From assembly GCA_000436535.1 (NCBI GenBank), contig FR886343.1, positions 1 to 20,174 of the forward strand: a DNA stretch of 20,174 nt, in the 5' to 3' direction. The notes under the pieces were generated by a model that saw only the letters and a list, made by a program, of their open reading frames with translations, was not told the DNA's origin and did no database searches. How positions within the stretch are numbered: the first letter of the stretch is position 1; every line of letters starts with the position of its first letter. Shown here in pieces: positions 1 to 7,736 of the stretch. The DNA is from Eubacterium sp. CAG:252 (lineage in GTDB: Bacteria > Bacillota > Clostridia > Lachnospirales > Lachnospiraceae). The translations under genes were made by a program, and so were the position numbers.

Positions 1-42
1 ATGTGGATTGGACTACTTTCTCTACTGAATTCAGTATCATAA

Positions 43-168
43 TTTAATTTCCCATATACATTTAATATAAAGAAAGGCGCATTATGGCAAAGTAAAACAA
101 TGGATGAGGCGATGGAGCTTCTTGGTATTGAGCCAGCAGAAAGAGAAGAGTTAAAGAAAAGAATGTGA
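43..168 (+). other. Short open stretch, possible mini-protein or remnant
   Basis: This frame is open from just after a stop at 40-42 to the TGA at 166-168. From the ATG at 100 it would give a 22-residue peptide, MDEAMELLGIEPAEREELKK plus RM, which is charged, helix-prone and not obviously random. The ATG at 100 has no good ribosome site. A purine-rich AGAAAGG at about 71-77 instead precedes an ATG at 84 in another frame, which stops after three codons (MAK, stop at 93-95), five bases before the ATG at 100. This could be a start-stop leader that re-initiates at 100, a frameshifted small gene, or chance. I do not recognise the peptide and assign no function. Confidence 0.2.
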
Positions 169-255
169 TATATATAATGTATATATTATGGTAAAACATT
201 ACCGGCTTTTAATATGCTTGTGAAAAATTAAATAAGGAAAGGATGTGGAGCATTA
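169..255 (+). promoter_or_regulatory. comM leader with weak promoter-like and hairpin elements
   Basis: A TATAAT hexamer lies at 173-178. Its best upstream partner is the poor TTAAAG at 151-156, so a promoter here is only possible. A small perfect hairpin follows: GGTAA at 190-194 pairs with TTACC at 199-203 around the loop AACA, and GGCTTTT comes next, which resembles a weak terminator. GGAG at 247-250 is the comM ribosome site, five bases before the TTG start. Confidence 0.3.
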
Positions 256-1887
256 TTGTTTAGCAGCGTTACAAGTGCGGCGTTATGTGGCATTGATGCG
301 TGCATAGTTAATGTCGAGACAGATGTAGGATGTGGTCTTCCGACATTTGATATGAGCGGATATCTTGGCTCTGAGGTAAAAGAGGCAAAGGAAAGAGTGA
401 GAATTGCAATAAAAAACTCGGACATAGAGCTTGCGCCGCAGCGTATAGTAATTAATATATCTCCGGCAGACATAAGAAAAGAAGGGACAGGCTTTGACCT
501 GCCGATAGCGGTTGGTATTCTTGTGTCAAACGGAATAATAAAGGAAAGTGCAATACAGGATACACTTATTATAGGAGAGTTAAGTCTTGACGGAACAGTT
601 AATCCGGTTAATGGTGTGCTTCCGATAGTATGTGCAGCAAAAGAAGCAGGTATTAAGCTGTGTATTATCCCTAAGGCTAATCTTACAGAGGGGAGCATAG
701 CTCAGGGAATACAGCTTTATGGTGCAGAAAGTCTGAAGGAAGTTATAAGTATACTTTCAGGAGACAGTCAGTATGGCGTTTCAGCCAATAATTCCAGTGA
801 TTATAACAGTGAAAATATAGACAGCATATGTGAGAGTGGAGAGGATTATCTTGATATAAAAGGGCAGTATATTGCTAAGCGTGCCACTCTTATTGCGGCA
901 GCAGGCATGCACAATATTATGTATATAGGTCCGCCCGGCAGTGGGAAGACTATGCTTGCCAAAAGAATTCCAACGATATTACCGGATATGACATATGAAG
1001 AAATGCTTAAAGTGACAAAGATATATAGTGTTGCCGGTAAGCTGGATGCCAAAAAAGGACTTATAACTAAAAGACCGTTCAGAAGTCCACATCACACGAT
1101 AACATCAGCAGCTATGCTTGGAGGAGGAAGAATTCCAAGACCGGGAGAGATAACACTTGCGGGGTCGGGTGTACTTTTCTTAGATGAAATGACAGAATTC
1201 AAGCCAGACCTTATGGAGTCGCTAAGGCAGCCGCTTGAGGACAAAAAGATAACTTTAGTGAGGCTTAATGCAGCATTTACATATCCGGCAGAATTTATGC
1301 TTGCAGCAGCCATTAATCCCTGTAAATGTGGTTATTATCCAGATAGAAACCGCTGCCACTGTTCAGAGTATGATATCAGAAGATATATAGGAAGAATAAG
1401 CAATCCAATGTGGGACAGGTTCGATATGTGTGTCAAGGTTGATGAAGTGACATATTCGGATATCGCAGGGGAGTATAATGTTTCTGAACAATATAATGAA
1501 CGGGATAACTATAATATAGATAGTGAATGTAATGAAACAAGTGAATATATTAACGCTGATATATATAAGGAACAGGATGAATATAGTATTTACACCTCCG
1601 CATATATGAAATCGCAGGTTGAAAAGGCAAGGAGCATACAACAAAAGCGCTTTGCTAATTCAAAGACAGACTATAACTCACGGATGACTATGCGTGAAAT
1701 AAAGAAGTATTGCAGTCTTGATAAGGAGGCGGCAGAAGTTATGGAGGCAATGTATAAGAAGCTGTCTATGTCGGCAAGAGGGTATGGAAAGGTGCTAAAG
1801 ACGGCAAGAACAATAGCAGACTTATCAGGCAGTGAGAATATACAAAAGGAGCATATAACAGAAGCATTATTTTATTACAGAAAATAA
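256..1887 (+). CDS. comM: ComM/YifB-family Mg-chelatase-like AAA+ ATPase
   Basis: ComM homologues are cytoplasmic hexameric AAA+ helicases that promote branch migration during natural transformation in Gram-negative bacteria; the role in Clostridia is less clear. The N-terminal LonC-like domain (about residues 1-170) opens with MFSSVTSAALCGID, typical of the family. Walker A is GPPGSGKT at 225-232, Walker B is VLFLDE at 306-311, and the conserved LRQPLED is at 323-329. A cysteine-rich NPCKCGYYPDRNRCHC segment lies at 354-369 and the sensor region WDRFDM at 386-391. The TTG start is chosen because homology begins there, GGAG sits five bases upstream, and no in-frame ATG is near. At 543 residues it is about 35 longer than usual, because of an acidic Tyr/Asn/Glu-rich insertion near residues 401-450. 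The dprA neighbour supports a DNA-uptake or recombination context. The family call is secure. Confidence 0.93.
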   Translation: MFSSVTSAALCGIDACIVNVETDVGCGLPTFDMSGYLGSEVKEAKERVRIAIKNSDIELAPQRIVINISPADIRKEGTGFDLPIAVGILVSNGIIKESAIQDTLIIGELSLDGTVNPVNGVLPIVCAAKEAGIKLCIIPKANLTEGSIAQGIQLYGAESLKEVISILSGDSQYGVSANNSSDYNSENIDSICESGEDYLDIKGQYIAKRATLIAAAGMHNIMYIGPPGSGKTMLAKRIPTILPDMTYEEMLKVTKIYSVAGKLDAKKGLITKRPFRSPHHTITSAAMLGGGRIPRPGEITLAGSGVLFLDEMTEFKPDLMESLRQPLEDKKITLVRLNAAFTYPAEFMLAAAINPCKCGYYPDRNRCHCSEYDIRRYIGRISNPMWDRFDMCVKVDEVTYSDIAGEYNVSEQYNERDNYNIDSECNETSEYINADIYKEQDEYSIYTSAYMKSQVEKARSIQQKRFANSKTDYNSRMTMREIKKYCSLDKEAAEVMEAMYKKLSMSARGYGKVLKTARTIADLSGSENIQKEHITEALFYYRK

Positions 1888-1939
1888 TGTCAGACGGGAC
1901 TGGTTACAGGTGGCATTATATATAGAAATGAGGGTTAAA

Positions 1940-3202
1940 ATGGAGAGTAATATATTAAATATAAAGTCTTCTGGACTTGAAGATTATTACTGGTACTGGT
2001 ATTGCAATATACCACGGTTAGGCGCGGTGAACTTAAGGCGGCTGCTTGCGGTGCTTAAGTCGCCAGAGCAGGTGTATAAGGCAGAAGCTTCATTGTTAAA
2101 AGAAGCTGGTAAGCTTACGGACAAAGAAATAAGCTGTATTGAAGAGTCAAAGAAGGATACTTCTGTATACAGGGAATTTATGGATATAAAAAAGAAGGGA
2201 ATACATTTTACATATCCGGGAAAAGAGGATTATCCGGACAGACTAATGCATATATATGATTATCCATTATGCCTGTACTATTATGGAAGGCTTCCGGATG
2301 ACGATGTACCAACAGTTGCTATCGTTGGTTCAAGACAGAATACAACATATGGGTATAATATCGCAGAAGCATTTGCAAAGAGCTTTGCAAATATGGGAAT
2401 TCAGGTCATAAGTGGACTTGCAAGAGGAATAGATGGTGCTTCGCATAAGGGAGCTATGGATGGAGGCGGTTATACATGCGGAGTGCTTGGATGCGGCGTT
2501 GATATATGTTATCCAAGGGAAAATATCGGACTTTTTACAGCTATGAAGGCGTCAGGAGGCATTGTGTCGGAATACTCATTAGGAACTGCACCGCATCCGG
2601 GGCAGTTTCCGGTAAGAAACAGGATTATAAGCGGACTGTCAGATGTTGTTATAGTGGTTGAGGCAAGAAAAAAGAGCGGCTCACTTATAACGGTTGATTC
2701 GGCACTTGAACAGAATAAAGAGGTTATGGTGGTTCCGGGAAGAATTAGCGACAGTTTAAGCGAGGGGTGTAATGAACTGATAAAGCTTGGTGCAGCTATA
2801 ATAACAAGTCCGAAAGATATATTAGATATAGAAGCAATACGAAGTAAAATTGATAATAAAAAACGGATTATGGATGAAAGTACCAGAAAATTCACAAAAT
2901 ATGCAAAATCAGGCATAGAAAATGCGAAAAATCCAGAGAATACATTGACAGATATATGTAATAAAAACAAAGATGGTATACCGGAATACCAGCAAAATAA
3001 AGGTTCTGTACAGGAATTTAAACTTGCAACGAAAAAAAATATGTTGTATAGTTGTGTGGATTTATATCCGGTAGGGCTTAATGAGCTTATAGAAAGAACC
3101 GGATTATCTCTACAGGAAATAAGCAGTGCCTTAGTTGAGTTAGAACTTGAGGGGAAGATAGAAGAAGTTGCGGGTAATTGTTACGCACGTAAGTACAGTT
3201 AA
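1940..3202 (+). CDS. dprA: DNA-processing protein DprA (Smf)
   Basis: DprA binds incoming single-stranded DNA and loads RecA during transformation; it is also widespread in species not known to be competent. About the first 90 residues look like the N-terminal helical (SAM/HhH-like) domain. The Rossmann-like core shows VAIVGSR (126-132), SGLARGIDGASHKG (158-171), the DNA-binding QFPVRNRIISGLS (222-234), KSGSLITVDSALEQ (245-258) and VPGR (265-268). A winged-helix DML1-like tail starts near residue 370 (DLYPVGLNELIERTGLSLQE). I chose the ATG at 1940, giving 420 residues, because GAGGG at 1930-1934 is ideally placed; a GTG at 1910 and an ATG at 1928 are in frame but weaker. The linker between core and winged helix (about 301-366) is long and Lys/Asn-rich. 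The gene follows comM by 52 bases, probably in one operon. Confidence 0.95.
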   Translation: MESNILNIKSSGLEDYYWYWYCNIPRLGAVNLRRLLAVLKSPEQVYKAEASLLKEAGKLTDKEISCIEESKKDTSVYREFMDIKKKGIHFTYPGKEDYPDRLMHIYDYPLCLYYYGRLPDDDVPTVAIVGSRQNTTYGYNIAEAFAKSFANMGIQVISGLARGIDGASHKGAMDGGGYTCGVLGCGVDICYPRENIGLFTAMKASGGIVSEYSLGTAPHPGQFPVRNRIISGLSDVVIVVEARKKSGSLITVDSALEQNKEVMVVPGRISDSLSEGCNELIKLGAAIITSPKDILDIEAIRSKIDNKKRIMDESTRKFTKYAKSGIENAKNPENTLTDICNKNKDGIPEYQQNKGSVQEFKLATKKNMLYSCVDLYPVGLNELIERTGLSLQEISSALVELELEGKIEEVAGNCYARKYS

Positions 3203-3271
3203 AGTTTGCGGACATCATAGCTGAGGTATTATCCTGACATTTGATTATTATATATCTAAGGAGTTAGTTTC

Positions 3272-5347
3272 ATGGCAAAGTATCTTGTTATAGTGGAATC
3301 ACCAGCAAAGGTGAAGACAATTAAGAAGTTTTTGGGTTCAAATTATGAAGTAATGGCATCACAGGGACATGTAAGAGACCTTCCAAAGAGCCAGATGGGA
3401 GTTGATATTGAGCATGACTTTGAGCCAAAGTACATTACTATAAGAGGTAAAGGTGAGATACTTGCAGCACTTAGAAAAGAAGTGAAAAAGGCAGATAAAG
3501 TATATCTTGCAACCGACCCCGATCGTGAGGGAGAGGCTATATCATGGCACCTTTCAAAGGCGTTAAAGTTAGAAGATAAGGATATATATAGAATTACATT
3601 TAATGAAATAACAAAGAGTGCTGTAAAGGCAGCTATTAAGGATGCAAGAAAGATTGATATGAATCTTGTCGATGCACAGCAGGCAAGAAGAGTGCTTGAC
3701 AGAATAGTTGGTTATAGCATAAGTCCTGTGTTGTGGGCAAAGATAAAGAGAGGTCTTAGTGCAGGCCGTGTCCAGTCAGTAGCACTGAGAATTATATGTG
3801 ACAGGGAAAATGAAATTGATGCATTTATACCCGACGAATACTGGACTATGGATGCGACAATTAAGGTAAAGGGCGAGAAGAAGCCGATTGTAGCCAAGTT
3901 CTATGGCAATGCAGATGGAAAGATTGATATAAAAAATGAAGCCCAGATGAATGAGATAAAAAAGTTGGTTGAAAATGCAGCATTTTCAGTGGACAGTATC
4001 AAAAAGGGTGAGAAAGTAAAGAAAGCTCCACTGCCATTTACAACAAGTACACTCCAGCAGGAGGCATCAAAGACACTTAACTTTGCAACTGCAAAGACAA
4101 TGAGGATAGCACAGCAGTTATATGAAGGTGTTGACATAGCAGGAAGAGGAACAATCGGTGTTATCACATACTTAAGAACTGATTCCACAAGAGTAGCGGA
4201 CGAGGCTAAGGAGGCATCAGAAAAGTATATAGCAGCCAATTATGGTGAAAAGTATCTCAATCACACCAATGCAAAGAAGAAAGATGACAAGAAGATACAG
4301 GATGCGCACGAAGCTATCCGTCCAACAGACATAGAGCTTACGCCTGTTATGATAAAGGAGTCCTTATCAAGAGACCAGTTCAGACTTTATCAGCTTATAT
4401 GGAAGAGATTTGTTGCAAGCCAGATGTCAGAGGCTGTATATGAAACAACATCTGTCAAGATTGCGGCAGGTGATTACAGGTTCAGCATAGCAGCTTCAAA
4501 GATAGCTTTCGATGGTTTTATATCAGTATATAAGAGTGATGATGACAAGGAAGAACCTAATTCGCTTGTAAAGGGCATAGATGAGAATTCAGTGCTTACA
4601 CTTGAAAGTGTTGAGGGAACACAGCATTTTACACAGCCACCAGCGCATTTTACAGAAGCTTCATTAGTAAAGGCACTCGAGGAGCTTGGAATAGGAAGAC
4701 CTAGTACTTATGCTCCAACAATATCAACAATTATTGCAAGGCATTATATAGCAAAGGAGCAGAAGAACCTGTATGTAACTGAGGTTGGAAGGGCTGTTGA
4801 TGATGCCATGATAAAGGCATTTCCACAGATAGTTGATGTCAACTTCACAGCTAATATGGAGTCACTTCTTGATGGTGTCGCAGATGGCGAGGTCAAGTGG
4901 AAGGAGCTTATAAAGAACTTCTATCCTGACCTTAAAGAGTCAGTGGACAAGGCTGAGAAAGACCTTGAAAATGTCAAGATAGAAGATGAAGTAACAGATG
5001 TTATATGTGACAAATGTGGACGTAATATGGTTATAAAGTATGGTCCGCATGGAAAGTTTCTCGGCTGTCCGGGCTTCCCTGAGTGTCACAACACAAAGCC
5101 ATATCTTGAAAAGATAGGTGTTGCATGTCCTAAGTGTGGTAAGGATATAATTCTTAAGAAGACTAAAAAGGGAAGAATGTTCTATGGCTGTGAGGGTTAT
5201 CCGGAGTGTGAATTTATGACATGGCAGAGACCATCTGATAGGAAATGTCCTAAGTGCGGCAGCTATATGCTTATTAAGGGAAATAAGCTTGTATGCGGCG
5301 ATGAGAAATGCGGTTATATATTAGATACCACGAAAGATGTTAAGTAA
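3272..5347 (+). CDS. topA: DNA topoisomerase I (type IA)
   Basis: This enzyme relaxes negatively supercoiled DNA by cutting one strand through a 5'-phosphotyrosine link. The Toprim domain begins VIVESPAKVKTIKKF with catalytic Glu9 and carries the metal-binding DPDREGE at 82-88. The active-site tyrosine is Tyr300 in GVITYLRTDSTR. The signature ELGIGRPSTYAPTI is at 471-484. The C-terminus has three four-cysteine zinc ribbons: Cys579/582/599/605, Cys619/622/640/646 and Cys659/662/675/680. Length (691) is normal for Firmicutes. AAGGAG at 3258-3263 sits eight bases before the ATG. Only a weak hairpin follows the stop (AAAGCA at 5347-5352 with TGCTTT at 5372-5377), without a good U-tract, so some read-through into codY is likely. 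The dprA-topA order is widespread in Firmicutes. Confidence 0.98.
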   Translation: MAKYLVIVESPAKVKTIKKFLGSNYEVMASQGHVRDLPKSQMGVDIEHDFEPKYITIRGKGEILAALRKEVKKADKVYLATDPDREGEAISWHLSKALKLEDKDIYRITFNEITKSAVKAAIKDARKIDMNLVDAQQARRVLDRIVGYSISPVLWAKIKRGLSAGRVQSVALRIICDRENEIDAFIPDEYWTMDATIKVKGEKKPIVAKFYGNADGKIDIKNEAQMNEIKKLVENAAFSVDSIKKGEKVKKAPLPFTTSTLQQEASKTLNFATAKTMRIAQQLYEGVDIAGRGTIGVITYLRTDSTRVADEAKEASEKYIAANYGEKYLNHTNAKKKDDKKIQDAHEAIRPTDIELTPVMIKESLSRDQFRLYQLIWKRFVASQMSEAVYETTSVKIAAGDYRFSIAASKIAFDGFISVYKSDDDKEEPNSLVKGIDENSVLTLESVEGTQHFTQPPAHFTEASLVKALEELGIGRPSTYAPTISTIIARHYIAKEQKNLYVTEVGRAVDDAMIKAFPQIVDVNFTANMESLLDGVADGEVKWKELIKNFYPDLKESVDKAEKDLENVKIEDEVTDVICDKCGRNMVIKYGPHGKFLGCPGFPECHNTKPYLEKIGVACPKCGKDIILKKTKKGRMFYGCEGYPECEFMTWQRPSDRKCPKCGSYMLIKGNKLVCGDEKCGYILDTTKDVK

Positions 5348-5406
5348 AAGCATTTATATGTCACAACAATGTGCTTTATATGAGGTTTTAGAGTGATTTT
5401 TATTAG

Positions 5407-5421
5407 AATTGTCAGATAAAT
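5407..5421 (+). promoter_or_regulatory. Candidate CodY box upstream of codY
   Basis: AATTGTCAGATAAAT matches the known CodY consensus AATTTTCWGAAAATT at 12 of 15 positions, including the central TCAGA. It ends 12 bases before the candidate codY -35 hexamer, which would fit autoregulation. A 14-of-15 identical copy lies in the fliK leader. Binding is inferred, not shown. Confidence 0.45.
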
Positions 5422-5433
5422 TTAATAAAAATG

Positions 5434-5462
5434 TTGATTATTTGAAAGTTGTGTGATAGTAT
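5434..5462 (+). promoter_or_regulatory. Candidate sigma-A promoter for codY
   Basis: TTGATT (5434-5439) and TAGTAT (5457-5462) are separated by 17 bases. Each hexamer matches consensus at four of six positions. Transcription would start near 5469, about 45 bases before the chosen codY ATG. AT-rich DNA yields such matches by chance, so the call is moderate. Confidence 0.4.
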
Positions 5463-5513
5463 TCTCTTATACAGATGTTTATCGGTGTAATTATGTATAT
5501 GGAGGAATGTATG

Positions 5514-6284
5514 ATGAGTGTACAGCTTTTGGATAAGACCAGAAAGATTAACAAGTTACTGCATAATAACCATTCGGCAAGAGTTGAGTTTAACGATATG
5601 TGCGGTGTCTTAAGTGGTATACTTGAATCCAACATCCTTGTCATAAGTAGGAAAGGTAAAGTCCTTGGTACCGGATATTATGCTGGCGTCGAAGTGATTA
5701 ATGAACTTGTCTATGATAAGGTTGGTGGGTTTGTGGATGAGATGCTTAATGAAAGATTGTTGAGTGTATTATCGACAAAAGAGAACGTTAATCTTTCTAC
5801 TTTAGGATTTACTATTGAGAATGTTAAGAAGTTTCAGGCTTTAATAGCACCGGTTGAGATAGCTGGGGAAAGACTTGGAACATTGTTTATGTATAAGAGT
5901 GACAGCTCTTATGAGATAGATGATATCATCTTAAGCGAATATGGAACAACAGTTGTTGGTCTTGAGATGATGCGTTCTGTTAATGAAGAGAATGCCGAAG
6001 AGGTAAGAAAGAAAAAGATAGTAAGGTCAGCTATTGACACATTATCAACTTCAGAGCTTGATGCGATTAAGAGTATATTTAAAGAGCTTGATGGAACAGA
6101 GGGAACTCTGGTTGCAAGTAAGATTGCAGATAATGTGGGAATTACAAGGTCAGTCATAGTTAATGCTTTAAGAAAGTTTGAAAGTGCCGGAGTTATAGAC
6201 TGCAAGTCGTCTGGCATGAAAGGAACATATATTAAGGTTATTAATGAGTATGTGTTTGATGAACTTACTAAGTATGACGAGTAG
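5514..6284 (+). CDS. codY: Global transcriptional regulator CodY
   Basis: CodY is a DNA-binding repressor or activator that in Bacillus responds to branched-chain amino acids and GTP, and controls metabolism, competence and motility. The N-terminal GAF domain spans about residues 1-155 and the linker helix about 156-175. The winged helix-turn-helix includes LVASKIADNVGITRSVIVNALRK (199-221, split by the turn) and GMKGTYIKV (234-242), nearly identical to Bacillus, so the DNA target should be similar. I chose the ATG at 5514 (256 residues; Bacillus has 259) because the protein then starts MSVQLLDKTRK like its relatives, with GGAGGA at 5501-5506; ATG codons at 5475 and 5511 are in frame. The GAF pocket differs: the position of Bacillus Arg61 appears to be Asn63 here. 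The gene ends in a strong terminator and lies directly before the flagellar operon, a known CodY target in Bacillus. Confidence 0.96.
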   Translation: MSVQLLDKTRKINKLLHNNHSARVEFNDMCGVLSGILESNILVISRKGKVLGTGYYAGVEVINELVYDKVGGFVDEMLNERLLSVLSTKENVNLSTLGFTIENVKKFQALIAPVEIAGERLGTLFMYKSDSSYEIDDIILSEYGTTVVGLEMMRSVNEENAEEVRKKKIVRSAIDTLSTSELDAIKSIFKELDGTEGTLVASKIADNVGITRSVIVNALRKFESAGVIDCKSSGMKGTYIKVINEYVFDELTKYDE

Positions 6285-6337
6285 AATTAAATCTGGTGTA
6301 TAAGCTGGATAGTATTATCTGATATTTTTATCAGAAC

Positions 6338-6374
6338 AGAGGGTATGTAACTTGTGTTATATGCTCTCTTTTTT
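6338..6374 (+). terminator. Rho-independent terminator of codY
   Basis: A 14-base arm at 6338-6351 (AGAGGGTATGTAAC) pairs along its whole length with 6356-6369 (GTTATATGCTCTCT) around the tetraloop TTGT. Three of the pairs are G-U. A run of T follows to 6374. It lies 53 bases after the codY stop and should insulate the flagellar operon from codY transcription. Confidence 0.88.
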
Positions 6375-6569
6375 AATCTGACAGGTTGCTGATTATGCAA
6401 TTCTGTTTCGCGGGTTTTCGGGTGTCTGGTTCTTTGGTTACTTGTCGTGAACAGGGGAATTAAAAACTGGTTCATTGTTAAAAGTTATATTGTGTGAGTG
6501 TTTTTAAACAATATGTCATAGCTATATAGGAATATAATCCTAAAAATACCAGAAATAGATAAAAATAAC

Positions 6570-6597
6570 TTGTTTTTTTGTCGAAATTATTTATAAT
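6570..6597 (+). promoter_or_regulatory. Candidate promoter for the flgB operon
   Basis: A perfect TATAAT lies at 6592-6597, with TTGTTT at 6570-6575 and a 16-base spacer. Transcription would start near 6604, giving a leader of about 90 bases. No sigma-D type promoter (TAAA then about 15 bases then CCGATA) was found in this gap. Confidence 0.45.
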
Positions 6598-6694
6598 GGT
6601 AGGTAGTTTAATTATGTTTATGGTTACAATTCATACATAAAGTAAAAAATGGATGGTAACTTAATTATATCCATAGATAGAAAGGGGTATATAT

Positions 6695-7087
6695 ATGAGC
6701 TCGGGAATGTTTGGATACGTTAACGTATTAAAAGCGGCAGCAGATGCCAGCTGGACAAGAGAAGAAGTGTTAACTAATAATATAGCTAATGTTGATACAC
6801 CTAATTATAAAAGACAGGATGTGGATTTCACAACTTACCTGAATTCTGCATTAAGCCGTACTAATGGCGGTTCTTCATCACTTACTAACAGAGTTAATAA
6901 CATCAATTATAATGATGTTGCTATAAGAACATATACAGATAACTCAACATTATCATATAGAACGGATGGCAATAATGTTGATTTATCAACAGAGAATGTT
7001 GAGCTTGCAGCAGAACAGATTAATTATAATGCGCTTATTGACAGCATGAATAATGAGTTCTCAAGATTTAAAGCAGTACTTAAGTAG
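6695..7087 (+). CDS. flgB: Flagellar basal-body rod protein FlgB
   Basis: FlgB is a proximal rod subunit, exported by the flagellar type III system, that joins the rod to the MS-ring/FliE base. The N-terminal rod-protein signature is clear: NNIANVDTPNYKRQDVDF at about residues 28-45. The C-terminal helix (NVELAAEQINYNALIDSMNN) completes the paired helices typical of the rod/hook/filament axial family. At 130 residues it has the usual length. AAAGGGG at 6681-6687 precedes the ATG. It is the first gene of a long flagellar operon and follows a candidate promoter; flgC starts 73 bases after its stop. There is no secretion signal peptide, as expected for a type III substrate. Confidence 0.96.
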   Translation: MSSGMFGYVNVLKAAADASWTREEVLTNNIANVDTPNYKRQDVDFTTYLNSALSRTNGGSSSLTNRVNNINYNDVAIRTYTDNSTLSYRTDGNNVDLSTENVELAAEQINYNALIDSMNNEFSRFKAVLK

Positions 7088-7160
7088 TATTTTATTTAAG
7101 GTACTAAAGAGGGATTAAAGACAAAGCTAAGACAAATAAGAGAATAAGGAGAACAGACAT

Positions 7161-7667
7161 ATGTCAATGTTTACAGCATTTAATATAAGTGCATCGGGTA
7201 TGACTGCACAGCAGTTAAGAACAGATGTAATATCGCAGAATATAGCTAATGCGAATACTACAAGAACAAGTGACGGAACACCTTATGTAAAGAAGTCAGT
7301 TGTATTTACAGAAAAGACACTGACATCTGCACAGGCAGGGTATGGAACATCAGCTTACTCATCAAGGAATTATTCGGCATCTTCAGGAACATTTGCAGAT
7401 GCATTAAGAGTTGCAAGCGGTGGCATAGTAGGAGATGGTGTTAAGGTCACATCCATATATGACGATACAACACAGGATATGAATATGGTGTATGATCCAT
7501 CACATCCTGATGCAGATGAGAATGGATATGTTACGTATCCTAACGTCAATGTTGTTCAGGAAATGACGGACCTTATAGATGCTTCACGTTCGTATGAAGC
7601 TAATATATCAGCTTTCAATGCAAGCAAGAGTATGGCATCAAAGGGACTTACTATTGGTCAGTCTTAA
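7161..7667 (+). CDS. flgC: Flagellar basal-body rod protein FlgC
   Basis: FlgC is a second proximal rod subunit of the axial family. The N-terminal signature VISQNIANANTTRT lies at about residues 23-36. The YDPSHPDADENGYVTYPNVN segment (about 111-130) is diagnostic of FlgC, and the C-terminal helix contains EMTDLIDASRSYEANISAFN. At 168 residues it is longer than the usual 135-150; the extra length is a Ser/Tyr/Gly-rich middle segment around residues 57-95. AAGGAGA at about 7146-7152 sits eight bases before the ATG. It lies between flgB and fliE as in most Firmicutes. Confidence 0.96.
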   Translation: MSMFTAFNISASGMTAQQLRTDVISQNIANANTTRTSDGTPYVKKSVVFTEKTLTSAQAGYGTSAYSSRNYSASSGTFADALRVASGGIVGDGVKVTSIYDDTTQDMNMVYDPSHPDADENGYVTYPNVNVVQEMTDLIDASRSYEANISAFNASKSMASKGLTIGQS

Positions 7668-7736
7668 TAATATATAATATTACAGACATAAGATGATAAT
7701 TAACTTATGTATATTGATACACGGAGGAATTGTAAC

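Larger units (their letters stand above)
6285..6694. other. 410-base gene-free stretch between codY and flgB
   Basis: No convincing gene is visible on either strand. In order it holds a perfect six-pair hairpin (CTGATA, loop TTTT, TATCAG) near 6319-6334, the codY terminator (6338-6374), about 130 bases in which I see nothing definite, a small TAGGA/TCCTA inverted repeat around a TATAAT near 6527-6541, the best flgB promoter candidate (6570-6597), an ATGGAT/ATCCAT inverted repeat at 6649-6674, and the flgB ribosome site AAAGGGG at 6681-6687. Confidence 0.6.

Noticed and set aside
500..520. GCCGATAG resembling a sigma-D -10 element
   Set aside because: It lies inside comM coding sequence and has no TAAA at the right distance; the codons simply spell Leu-Pro-Ile-Ala.
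5347..5377. Terminator after topA
   Set aside because: The stem is six pairs with a 19-base loop and no U-tract directly after it.
6376..6383. TGTCAGAT core on the minus strand just after the codY terminator
   Set aside because: Only the eight-base core matches; seven positions disagree with the CodY consensus.
6637..6664. TAAAGTAA resembling a sigma-D -35 in the flgB leader
   Set aside because: The bases at the -10 distance (GTAACTTA) do not resemble GCCGATAA.
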